Assembly: GCA_017853885.1 (NCBI GenBank)
Contig: JAFMIR010000021.1
Coordinates: 1 to 64,000, forward strand
DNA from: Prosthecobacter sp.
GTDB lineage: Bacteria > Verrucomicrobiota > Verrucomicrobiia > Verrucomicrobiales > Verrucomicrobiaceae
Direction of reading: 5' to 3'
Length of the DNA stretch: 64,000 nt
Part shown: positions 56,591 through 64,000 of the stretch, one piece after another
Position numbering within the stretch: the first letter of the stretch is position 1
Layout of the letters: the number at the start of each line of letters is the position of its first letter
The notes under the pieces: generated by a model
The model's input: the letters and a program-made list of their open reading frames with translations, nothing else
Database searches by the model: none
What the model was told of the DNA's origin: nothing
Made by a program: the position numbers and the translations under genes

Positions 56591-58846
56591 TCAGAGGGTT
56601 TGGGCGATTTTTTCGAGTTCGTAACACTCGATGATGTCACCTTCTTCGTAGTCAGAGAAACCGGAAAGCTTAATGCCGCATTCGAGACCGCTTCGCACCT
56701 CAGGGACCTCATCTTGGAAACGCCTTAAGGTTTCGAAACCTCCGTCATACACTGCCTGACCATCACGCAGCACACGAGCACGCTGCTTGCGGTGCATAAA
56801 GCCATCCGTGACAACAGAGCCGCCAACGTAGCCCTTGTTGACTTTGAAGACCTGCTTTACGCGGGCGTGTCCTAGGACCTTCTCACGCGTGATCGGATCA
56901 AGCAGACCCTGCATAGCCTCCTTCACTTGGTCAATAAGCTCGTAAATGATCGAGTAGAGCTTGATCTGCACCCCCTCTCGCTTGGCGACAGAGAGAGCTT
57001 TGTTCTCCACCTTGACATTAAAACCGAGAATGAGGGCATCCGAAGCGGAACACAGCAACACATCACTCTCATTGATGGAACCCGCTTCGGCATGGAGGAG
57101 TTCGAGATTGATCTTATCACTCTTGATGTCCTTGAGGCACTTGGATATGGCCTCGACAGAGCCCTGCACATCAGCTTTGAGCACGACTTTGAGGGCTTTT
57201 TTGTTACCCTCCTCGATGGAGGCAAAGAGGTCTTCTAGGGTGGTGCGACGGGGAGTTGCGAGCTTTTTCTGACGAAGATCCTCAATGCGCTCTTCACTGA
57301 GTTTTTTCACGGAACGTTCGTTGTCCATGACAACCACTTCGTCGCCTACATTCGGCATGTCGGAAAAGCCAATAACCTCGCAGGGCATGCCAGGGAGAAC
57401 ATTCTTGATATTTTGTCCACGGTCATTCACCAAGGCTTTCACCTTGCCCCAATATGGGCCGCAGATGAAGGATTGGCCGACTTGGAGCGTGCCTTGACCG
57501 ACGATAACCGTAGCAACAGGGCCTTTACCTGCAACCATGGAAGATTCGATGACAGTGGCACGAGCTGGAGCTTTTGGATCAGCCTTTAACTCAAGCACCT
57601 CTGCTTGCAGAGCCATCGTTTCCAGCAAGTTGTCGAGGCCTAAGCCGCTGCGAGCGCTGACCTCCATGCACTCAATCTCACCACCCCAGTCCACTGGCGC
57701 GAGACCGATCTCTTGGAGCTGACTTTTAACACGCATGACATTGGCGGTAGGCAGGTCACATTTGTTGATGGCAACCATGAGTTGCACCCCAGCTGCTTTC
57801 GCATGAGCAAGAGCCTCTTTTGTCTGCGGCATGATACCATCGTCCGCCGCGATGATGAGCACGACGATATCGGTGACATTCGCTCCACGTGCACGCATGG
57901 CGGAGAAAGCGGCATGACCAGGCGTATCGATGAAAGTGATGGGCTTGCCATTGTGAAAAATGCAGTAAGCACCGATGTGCTGAGTGATGCCACCCGCCTC
58001 CCCCGCAGCAACCTGCGTCTTGCGCAAGGCGTCGAGCAGGGAGGTTTTCCCATGGTCCACGTGCCCCATGAAAGTGATAATCGGCGCACGGAGCTCACGA
58101 GTGTCTTTTTCTTCAGCTGTTGGCTCTGGGAGGCGTTCCGGCTCGACGATGATCTCCTCAACCTTGTGGACACCTGCACCTTTTTCACGCTTTTCACGCT
58201 CCAGCCTAAAGCCATGCTTCTCGCAGACTTTCTCCGCGACTTCTAGGTCAATGGCTTTGTCGGCACTGGCGAAAACTTTGAAGGCAATAAGGTCCGAGAT
58301 GATCTTAAACGGCTTAAGGCCCATCTTTTCCGCCAGATCCTTCACGATGACCGGCGGTTTAAGATGAATGATCTTCTCGCCGTTCTCACTGAGTTCGAAT
58401 TCAGGCAGCGCCGTTTCCACGACAGGCGGCGGCGGGGCAACAACGGATTTTGGTTTCGTTGGCTCATCAAGCAGCAGTGAAATGGGCGGCAAGGCAGAAA
58501 CCGAAGCGTTAGCTGTGATTGAGCGCTCTCTCTTCTTGGGTTTCTCTTCGAAAAGGCTGAGTGCAGCTTTTTTTCGATCGTCCAACGTAGGCTTGGCGAC
58601 TTCCTCAGCCACAGGTTCGATCTCTTTTTTGGGAACGGACTTCGCTCCGATTCGGGGAAGCACGCTAGCGGCCTCCTTCCGAGGGGCCTTAGCCTTGGTT
58701 TTTTCCTCTTCTCGTTCCTCGATCAACGACAACACCTTTTTGCCGTTAGATTTCTTCGGCTTGGCGCTTTCCGCCCCAAGCGATGCATCACCGGATGGTT
58801 CGGCGGCTGGCTTGGCGGGTTTCGAGGAAGAGGATTTGCCGGGCAT
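56591..58846 (-). CDS. infB: Translation initiation factor IF-2
   Basis: A 751-residue GTPase. A Lys/Glu/Ala-rich N-terminal region of about 190 residues is followed by an N2 domain (LAEKMGLKPFKIISDLIAF) and the G domain with GHVDHGKTS, DTPGHAAF and NKCDLP. The C-terminal domains carry LHAEAGSINESDVLLCSASD and the fMet-tRNA-binding domain ending LSGFSDYEEGDIIECYELEK. Middle gene of nusA-infB-rbfA, 99 bp after nusA. Confidence 0.97.
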   Translation of the reverse strand: MPGKSSSSKPAKPAAEPSGDASLGAESAKPKKSNGKKVLSLIEEREEEKTKAKAPRKEAASVLPRIGAKSVPKKEIEPVAEEVAKPTLDDRKKAALSLFEEKPKKRERSITANASVSALPPISLLLDEPTKPKSVVAPPPPVVETALPEFELSENGEKIIHLKPPVIVKDLAEKMGLKPFKIISDLIAFKVFASADKAIDLEVAEKVCEKHGFRLEREKREKGAGVHKVEEIIVEPERLPEPTAEEKDTRELRAPIITFMGHVDHGKTSLLDALRKTQVAAGEAGGITQHIGAYCIFHNGKPITFIDTPGHAAFSAMRARGANVTDIVVLIIAADDGIMPQTKEALAHAKAAGVQLMVAINKCDLPTANVMRVKSQLQEIGLAPVDWGGEIECMEVSARSGLGLDNLLETMALQAEVLELKADPKAPARATVIESSMVAGKGPVATVIVGQGTLQVGQSFICGPYWGKVKALVNDRGQNIKNVLPGMPCEVIGFSDMPNVGDEVVVMDNERSVKKLSEERIEDLRQKKLATPRRTTLEDLFASIEEGNKKALKVVLKADVQGSVEAISKCLKDIKSDKINLELLHAEAGSINESDVLLCSASDALILGFNVKVENKALSVAKREGVQIKLYSIIYELIDQVKEAMQGLLDPITREKVLGHARVKQVFKVNKGYVGGSVVTDGFMHRKQRARVLRDGQAVYDGGFETLRRFQDEVPEVRSGLECGIKLSGFSDYEEGDIIECYELEKIAQTL

Positions 58847-58945
58847 GCGAGAAATGAGGTAGAAGCGAGTATGGGGCGAGTTTGGTAACTGGCTGAAATT
58901 CGTGAAGAGAAGTGACGAAAAAGACGCTCATGGCAGCAAACGGGT

Positions 58946-60208
58946 TTACTCCCCGGATGGGGCAGCAGCATTCGTTTGTGCCTTAGCAAGGATCTGTTCG
59001 GCTAGTACACGGTCGCCACCGAGCATCTCGGCAACATCCTCGACATCCGCGTAGGCGAACATAGCTAGGTCTGCCATGCCGTTTTGAGCGAGAAGGCGGG
59101 CTGTCTCAGCAGAGACGCCGAGTGCGTCGACCAAATGCTGGACGGCGCTGCCCATCTGGCCTTCGAAAACCTGCTCAGCATGCTCGTCCTTTTCAATGAT
59201 GAGATCCATGCCGACGAGTCGGGAAGTCAGTCGGGCATTCTGACCACGACGACCTATGGCCTTACTGAGGTCCTCCTCAGTCACAGTAAGATGGGCCTGC
59301 TTCTTTTCTTTATCTACGGAAATGGAGATGACCTTGATAGGCTTTAGGGCCTCACGCACGAATTCAGCGGGATCACTCTTCCAGCGAATGATATCCACTT
59401 TTTCATTGTTCAACTCACGAACAATGTTTTTCACGCGCGCACCACGCAGACCCACGCAGGCTCCTACGGGATCCACCTTCTCGTCCGCGCTGTGTACAGC
59501 TACTTTCGTGCGGTAACCCGCCTCGCGAGAGATACTGGCGATCTCGACCGTGCGGTCGCTGATCTCGCTAACCTCAAATTCAAAAAGCCGACGAACGAAA
59601 TTCGGATGCGCACGTGAAAGGATGATCTCAGGACCACGACCTGTGTCTTTTTCCACAGCCTTCACATAAAAGCGCATGCGGTCACCCAAATTGTAGTCCT
59701 CCGTAGCCACACGCTCTTTGCCTAGCATCACTCCCTCGAATTTGCCGAGATCGATCACGACATCGGATTTTTCAAAGCGGCGCACCACTCCGCTGACGAC
59801 ATCCCCCGTTCGATCTTTGAACTCTTCATAAAGATTTTCTTTTTCCGCCATGCGGAGGCGCTGAAGCATGGTTTGCTTTGCGGTTTGGGCGGCAATACGA
59901 CCCATATTATTCGGTGTCACTTCCAATTCGATCTCATCACCGATCTGGGCATCTTTCTTGATCTTACGCGCCTTGGTGATAGGCAACTCCTCCCAGGGAT
60001 TCGAAACATTCTCCACAGCGAGCAGTTTGGCAAACGCCTTGATCGTGCCCTTGTCAGGGTCAATCTCAATGCGCAGCTCGCGGGCCGGGCCAATGCTTTT
60101 TTTGGAGGCGGCCAGCAGAGCCTGAGAGAGGGCTTCGACCATTTTGTCACGGTCAATACCTTTCTCCTTCTCGTAGTAATCAAACAGGGTCTTGAGTTCG
60201 CTGATCAT
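58946..60208 (-). CDS. nusA: Transcription termination/antitermination factor NusA
   Basis: A 420-residue protein. The N-terminal domain (to about 130), an S1 domain with DRTGDVVSGVVRRFEKSDVV, and tandem KH domains (VDPVGACVGLRGARVKNIVR, then SKAIGRRGQNARLTSRL) are in the standard order. A C-terminal helix-hairpin-helix-like segment (HLVDALGVSAETARLLAQNG) closes the protein. First gene of nusA-infB-rbfA; no rimP precedes it in the window. Confidence 0.96.
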   Translation of the reverse strand: MISELKTLFDYYEKEKGIDRDKMVEALSQALLAASKKSIGPARELRIEIDPDKGTIKAFAKLLAVENVSNPWEELPITKARKIKKDAQIGDEIELEVTPNNMGRIAAQTAKQTMLQRLRMAEKENLYEEFKDRTGDVVSGVVRRFEKSDVVIDLGKFEGVMLGKERVATEDYNLGDRMRFYVKAVEKDTGRGPEIILSRAHPNFVRRLFEFEVSEISDRTVEIASISREAGYRTKVAVHSADEKVDPVGACVGLRGARVKNIVRELNNEKVDIIRWKSDPAEFVREALKPIKVISISVDKEKKQAHLTVTEEDLSKAIGRRGQNARLTSRLVGMDLIIEKDEHAEQVFEGQMGSAVQHLVDALGVSAETARLLAQNGMADLAMFAYADVEDVAEMLGGDRVLAEQILAKAQTNAAAPSGE

Positions 60209-60230
60209 AAGAAAATCTCATATCCCGAGA

Positions 60231-60260
60231 CAAAAAGAGAGCGGGGCAGGCCCCACTCTC
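60231..60260 (-). terminator. Attenuator-like hairpin in the nusA leader
   Basis: The inverted repeat GAGAGCGGGGC/GCCCCACTCTC (60237-60260, one mismatch, loop of two to four bases) is followed on the minus strand by TTTTTG. It lies between the mapped-looking promoter and the nusA ATG (60208), so it is in the leader transcript and not behind another gene. It could be an attenuator responding to NusA or translation. Confidence 0.6.
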
Positions 60261-60296
60261 ACCAAAATCGATTCTTATCCCGGGAATGAACGTGTA

Positions 60297-60324
60297 ATTA
60301 TAGAGGAGGGCTAGGATCGGGCAA
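60297..60324 (-). promoter_or_regulatory. Sigma-70-type promoter for nusA-infB-rbfA
   Basis: On the minus strand TTGCCC (60324-60319), a 16-bp spacer and a perfect TATAAT (60302-60297). A start near 60290 would give a leader of about 80 nt. Confidence 0.65.
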
Positions 60325-60485
60325 GCAGAAAAACCCCCAAATATATACAGTCGGTGATGTTTTGAACATCTCTAACCTCTCAGCGTTATGCAGCCCACGA
60401 ACAGATTTTATCCTGCCTCATACAAAACTTGGAGGCAGCATCGTTAGCAATCATGAAAACCTTGTAAAACCCACGCATACCCCGC

Positions 60486-61070
60486 ATGGACCTTGCTTTT
60501 GATTGGAAACACACTTTCGAGCAACTCGCCCCGCAACTGCTTCTCTATGCCCGCCAGCTCGTGGCGACGAAAGCGGACGCCGAGGATGTCGTGCAAATGG
60601 CCTTCGTGCGATGGTGGCGACGATTCCCGGAGGGCGATTCCCAGCACATTCCGCTTCTCTACGCGGCAGTCCGAACGATAGCCCTCGACCAGCGCCGCTC
60701 GGAAAACCGCCGCGTCTCCCGCGAGGCCAAGTCCGAAATCGCCATCGCCGGTGAAAACGCCCCGAGTTTTGACCCACGACCCGAGCAGCGCGAGACTGCC
60801 GAAATCATCGAAACCGCACTCCAAGGCCTCTCCAAAGAACAACGCGAAGTTGTCACTCTGCACCTCTGGGGTGGACTGACCTTCAAAGAAATCGCCGCCA
60901 TCTCCGGCGAGTCTATCAACACCATCGCCGGCCGCTACCGTTACGCTTTGAACAACCTTCAAAAGCAACTCGCCCCCGTCCGCGAGGAGCTCCTCACCAG
61001 CCATGAGTCTCAGCCAGTGACTCTCAACCATGTGCTACCCTTCTCACCCGCACCGGAGATTCTGTCATGA
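60486..61070 (+). CDS. ECF-type RNA polymerase sigma factor
   Basis: A 194-residue sigma factor. Region 2 includes LLLYARQLVATKADAEDVVQ and MAFVRWWRRFP; region 4 reads LSKEQREVVTLHLWGGLTFK with EIAAISGESINTIAGRYRYA as the helix-turn-helix. A short C-terminal extension follows. It overlaps the next gene by 4 bp. Its targets are unknown but probably include its own operon. Confidence 0.92.
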   Translation: MDLAFDWKHTFEQLAPQLLLYARQLVATKADAEDVVQMAFVRWWRRFPEGDSQHIPLLYAAVRTIALDQRRSENRRVSREAKSEIAIAGENAPSFDPRPEQRETAEIIETALQGLSKEQREVVTLHLWGGLTFKEIAAISGESINTIAGRYRYALNNLQKQLAPVREELLTSHESQPVTLNHVLPFSPAPEILS

Positions 61071-61561
61071 AACCTGAAATTCAAGCTTCTCAAATCGAAA
61101 ACCTGCTCCGCAGCCTCGCTCCAGCCGCCATCTCACCGGAGTTGTGCGAACGCGTTGAGGAAGATTTGCGTCTCGAAATGGGCTGGCTCTCGCAAACCGT
61201 GAAAAAACCCGTTACGAAGCGGTGGCTCTTCCCATTGAGTTACGTCGCGATGGGCGCTGCAGCTGCGATTGCTGCGATGAGTGCTTTCTCCAACTCGGCA
61301 ACACTTCCGTCTTCGCTGTCCCCAAAGGATGTCGCAAGTTCCTCTCTATCAACATCTGGGGTCATGCCCGTGTCCACCATCTCCGAATGGGATGACGTGC
61401 AGGACGAAGGTATACGCTACACCGCCGATCGCCTGCCAGAGAAGCATGTTCGCGTCCGCGGCACAGAGCGTCACCTCTACATCGACCCTCGCGATGGCGC
61501 CGAGATCATCGTCGAGTATCCGCGAGAACAGTCCCTCGTGTTGCCCGTGAGCTTTCAGTGA
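61067..61561 (+). CDS. Putative membrane anti-sigma/regulatory protein
   Basis: A 164-residue protein with one membrane helix in the middle (PLSYVAMGAAAAIAAMSAFS). The N-terminal cytoplasmic part (about 60 residues) could bind the sigma factor; the C-terminal part would be periplasmic and ends with YIDPRDGAEIIVEYPREQSL. No HxxxCxxC zinc motif is seen, so it is not a ZAS-type anti-sigma factor. Assignment rests on the 4-bp overlap with the ECF gene and the topology. Confidence 0.6.
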   Translation: MKPEIQASQIENLLRSLAPAAISPELCERVEEDLRLEMGWLSQTVKKPVTKRWLFPLSYVAMGAAAAIAAMSAFSNSATLPSSLSPKDVASSSLSTSGVMPVSTISEWDDVQDEGIRYTADRLPEKHVRVRGTERHLYIDPRDGAEIIVEYPREQSLVLPVSFQ

Positions 61562-61678
61562 ACCCTTTCACGCATCCATCGCCCTTTCCCGCGACAAAGA
61601 CTTGGCGTCGCGAGGGCGGGCGGTGGCTGCAGAACCTTACGCCAAGCACCAAAACCAAGAACACATTACACCCTTGCC

Positions 61679-62740
61679 ATGAAAATCCATCGTTTCCTCC
61701 TGCTGGCAGTCGCTGCAAGTGCCACCACCCTAAGCGCCCAACAACCGGATGCTCCTTCGCCGCAGAAGCCGCCGACACCACCCGAGACCCGCTCCTCGTT
61801 TCGCGAACACCGCAACGAGTCAGCACAGAAAGAAAAGGCCGTCGCCTACATGGGCGTGCTAACCCGCGAGGTGCCCGTCGAGCTGCGCAGCCAATTTGGC
61901 CTAACGGAAGGTTTCGGTTTGATGGTCGATGAAGTCATGCCCGATTCGCCAGCCCAAAACGCTGGCATCAAGACACACGACATCCTTGTGAAATTCAGCG
62001 ACCAACAGCTGGTGAATATGGAGCAGCTTCTCGCCCTTGTTCGCAGCAAGAAGAAAGGAGATGTCGTTGCCCTTACTGTCATCAGCGGTGGCAAGGAGAC
62101 ACAGGTCAGTGTCGTGCTCGCTGAGCGGATGATGCCTATAAACGACATGCGGCCTCCGTTGCGAGGCTTACCAGGCATGCCACAGGGGCAGCTCTTCTTC
62201 GGCATTGGTGGTCAGGACGCCCGTGAAGCCATGGAGCAAGCTAAGCGCCAGATAGAGCAGGTGCAGCGGCAGATGCATGAGCTTCAGGAGCGCATGGAAG
62301 AGTGGAATCGCAACGGACGTGAAGGCCCTATGCCGCAGATGCATCCGCCCCGCATGGATGGTTCCAATGGCAGCCGCCGCAACGGATCAGCGCCACGCGA
62401 AAACGAGAAACGCTCCGATTTTAGGGTCGAAAGTCATGCCAGTGCCAACATCATCCGGCGCGATGAGTCAGGTGAATACCAACTCAAAAATGAGGACGGT
62501 AAGCGCACCTTCATCGCACGGCCGAAGAATGGCGAAGAACAGAACTGGCCTGTAAATACCGAAGAGGAATGCCAAGCTGTTCCGGAAAAACTGCGCGAAA
62601 AGCTACGCATGTTCGATCACGTGCCTGAAAAAATTAATATCGAACGCCGTGAACGTTCACTTGATAGCCTGCGACCAGCGAAAGAGGCTGTCGATAAGAA
62701 TCTACCACCCACTCCCAAAGACCGCGAAAGCTCAGTGTGA
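61679..62740 (+). CDS. Exported PDZ-domain protein
   Basis: A 353-residue protein with signal peptide MKIHRFLLLAVAASATTLSA. A PDZ domain spans about 60-155, with YMGVLTREVPVELRSQFGLT and ITLTV-type strands such as GDVVALTVISGGKETQVSVV. The C-terminal half is Gln/Glu/Arg-rich and hydrophilic with a likely coiled coil (REAMEQAKRQIEQVQRQMHE). It lacks protease residues. It may be a target or sensor of the adjacent ECF pair. Confidence 0.8.
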   Translation: MKIHRFLLLAVAASATTLSAQQPDAPSPQKPPTPPETRSSFREHRNESAQKEKAVAYMGVLTREVPVELRSQFGLTEGFGLMVDEVMPDSPAQNAGIKTHDILVKFSDQQLVNMEQLLALVRSKKKGDVVALTVISGGKETQVSVVLAERMMPINDMRPPLRGLPGMPQGQLFFGIGGQDAREAMEQAKRQIEQVQRQMHELQERMEEWNRNGREGPMPQMHPPRMDGSNGSRRNGSAPRENEKRSDFRVESHASANIIRRDESGEYQLKNEDGKRTFIARPKNGEEQNWPVNTEEECQAVPEKLREKLRMFDHVPEKINIERRERSLDSLRPAKEAVDKNLPPTPKDRESSV

Positions 62741-62767
62741 TTTACTGCACTATGGTCGCTTGATTTT

Positions 62768-62801
62768 CGGGTGACGAGGGCCTCCTTCGTCACCCGATTT
62801 T
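62768..62801 (+). terminator. Intrinsic terminator between the PDZ gene and potB
   Basis: A perfect 10-bp stem (62768-62777 with 62787-62796, loop of nine bases) is followed by ATTTTATT. It ends only a few bases before the potB ATG, so potB must have its own start signal or be read through. Confidence 0.75.
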
Positions 62802-62804
62802 ATT

Positions 62805-63653
62805 ATGTCACGGCGCCGCGAATTTCTCCTCACCCTGCCACCGCTGGCATGGATGATGGCGTTTTTTGCCATTCCGGCTGGTTTGGTCATTTTGATGGCT
62901 TTTCGGCCTTCTGACCTCCGCGGTGGTGTGGGGGAAGGCTGGTCGCTCGAGACCTTGAAAGCCCTCGCTGAGGCCGAGTACCTACCCGTGGTATGGCGCA
63001 CGGTTTGGATGAGTGCTCTGACGATGGTCATCTGCGTGTCGCTGGCCCTGCCGATGGCATTCCACACGGTCCGCGTGGCAGAAACCTGGCGTAGGTGGCT
63101 CCTGCTGCTGATCGTGGTGCCTTTTCTCACGAATTTCATCATCCGTATCTTTGCCTGGAAGACGCTGCTTCATCCCGAAGGTACTCTCACGCAGTTTTTG
63201 ATCCGCTGTGGCCTCGTCGCCGAGGATGTCATGCTGTTAAACAATGCCGGCGCTGTGCTGCTTGTGCTCGTTTACACACAGTTGCCCTTTGCCATCCTAA
63301 CGATCTTCGCCGCGGCGGAGAAGTTCGAGTTTCATCTACTCGATGCGGCGCGCGATCTTGGGGCAAGCCCGTGGCAAGCCTTTGTCCGTGTCTTCGTGCC
63401 CGGGGTGCGTCGTGGCATTTTATCCGCCTGTGTCATGGTTTTCGTCTGCTCCCTTGGCCAGTATGTCGTTCCCCAATTCGTCGGTGGTCCAACGGATGAG
63501 ATGCTCGCGAATAAAATCACGCAGCGAGCTTTTGGTGATCGCAATCTGCCTCACGCGAGTGCCCTCGCAGCTTGCCTCATGCTCGCGGTGCTTGTGCCGT
63601 TACTCATCAAGGCCATCGTAAGCCGCTTATCAGAAAAGGAGGTGCCACCGTGA
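62805..63653 (+). CDS. potB: PotB-type ABC transporter permease
   Basis: A 282-residue permease with about six helices, of the spermidine/putrescine PotB type. The ABC-binding loop is visible as DAARDLGASPWQAFVRVFVP, the EAA motif. The segment LLLIVVPFLTNFIIRIFAWK is typical of PotB. It overlaps potC by 4 bp (GTGA). The ATPase and binding protein genes are not in this window. Substrate inferred from subfamily; polyamine or related cation. Confidence 0.85.
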   Translation: MSRRREFLLTLPPLAWMMAFFAIPAGLVILMAFRPSDLRGGVGEGWSLETLKALAEAEYLPVVWRTVWMSALTMVICVSLALPMAFHTVRVAETWRRWLLLLIVVPFLTNFIIRIFAWKTLLHPEGTLTQFLIRCGLVAEDVMLLNNAGAVLLVLVYTQLPFAILTIFAAAEKFEFHLLDAARDLGASPWQAFVRVFVPGVRRGILSACVMVFVCSLGQYVVPQFVGGPTDEMLANKITQRAFGDRNLPHASALAACLMLAVLVPLLIKAIVSRLSEKEVPP

Positions 63654-64000
63654 AACGCTCGTGCCTACCATCCCTCGTCACGCTGGCCGTGCTCGTGTTC
63701 TTTTTCGCGCCGCTGGTTATGCTTGTCGTGAATTCATTCAATGCCTCGCGCTTTGGTGGTGAATGGGAAGGCTTCACTTGGCAGTGGTATGAGCGCCTGT
63801 GGGACGCCGAAGAGGTATGGGACGCTTTTTCTATTACGCTAAAAGTCGCTGTGGTGTCTTCGATCACCGCCATGGTGCTCGGAACACTCGCTGCGTATGC
63901 GCTGCACTGCTTCCGTTCCTGGCTGCAAAACCTGCACTCCATGCTCGTCACGCTACCGCTCGTCATGCCGGACATCTTGATGGGCATGTCGCTGCTTGCG
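63650..64000 (+). CDS. potC: PotC-type ABC transporter permease (runs off the window)
   Basis: Partial: the first 117 codons of a permease beginning with GTG (RBS-like AAAAGGAGGTG upstream). Hydrophobic helices LVTLAVLVFFFAPLVMLVVN and LKVAVVSSITAMVLGTLAAY are seen, with the conserved VNSFNASR segment after the first helix. The frame continues past 64000. It is translationally coupled to potB. Confidence 0.85.
   Translation, partial: MKRSCLPSLVTLAVLVFFFAPLVMLVVNSFNASRFGGEWEGFTWQWYERLWDAEEVWDAFSITLKVAVVSSITAMVLGTLAAYALHCFRSWLQNLHSMLVTLPLVMPDILMGMSLLA

Overview
The window reads as a chromosomal segment of a Verrucomicrobiota bacterium, most likely Verrucomicrobiaceae-like (Prosthecobacter/Verrucomicrobium type). 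This is inferred from the gene content: DUF1501 and DUF1549/DUF1553 proteins, a DUF1080 lectin-like protein, an SHD1-heparinase protein, PQQ-type propellers, a TIM-barrel sugar isomerase with a signal peptide, and moderately high G+C. Coding density is high. Many neighbouring genes overlap by 4 bp (ATGA or GTGA). No rRNA, CRISPR array, insertion sequence or prophage was seen. There is one tRNA gene.

Layout. 0-8.4 kb: MFS transporter, zinc-ribbon/Smr protein, predicted aminopeptidase, an orphan DUF1501 protein, a DEAD-box RNA helicase, a SIS-domain protein and carboxynorspermidine synthase. 8.4-14.6 kb: YjbQ, a PQQ-type sugar dehydrogenase, a DUF58 protein, a beta-propeller protein, an Hsp33-like chaperone and a glycosyltransferase. 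14.7-17.9 kb: a 1063-residue nitric oxide synthase fusion, the most unusual gene here. 18.0-18.9 kb: a patch of small toxin-antitoxin-like and decayed genes. 19-21.1 kb: thiC under a TPP riboswitch. 21.2-24.8 kb: MoxR, DUF58, DUF4381 and BatA genes in one operon. 25-34.8 kb: purM, heparinase-like, phoU, serS, cysteine desulfurase, gluconokinase, an alcohol dehydrogenase and a third DUF58 gene.

34.8-38.2 kb: tRNA-Ser(GGA) and an operon of a NadD-NadK fusion, an M14 peptidase and an alpha/beta hydrolase lipoprotein. 38.2-45.9 kb: SGNH hydrolase, DUF1080, rhodanese, coaD-yceD-rpmF, then fabG-like, acyl carrier protein, membrane flippase-like and enolase-superfamily genes, and a TIM-barrel isomerase. 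46-51.2 kb: an HtrA-like protease next to a catalytically dead relative with its PDZ domain nested inside the protease fold, a metallo-beta-lactamase protein and metG. 51.3-56 kb: the DUF1501 plus DUF1549/1553 pair and a decayed O-acetylhomoserine sulfhydrylase. 56.1-60.2 kb: nusA-infB-rbfA with a promoter and an attenuator-like hairpin in the nusA leader. 60.5-64 kb: ECF sigma factor, membrane regulator and PDZ protein, then potBC-type polyamine transporter permeases running off the end.

The most interesting object is the NOS fusion. It carries two cyclic-nucleotide-binding-like domains, an unrecognised segment, a BFD-type [2Fe-2S] domain, an FAD/NAD(P) reductase and a C-terminal NOS oxygenase in one chain. 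This suggests a self-sufficient NO synthase with a built-in sensory front end. All functional calls come from reading motifs by eye; no database search was run.
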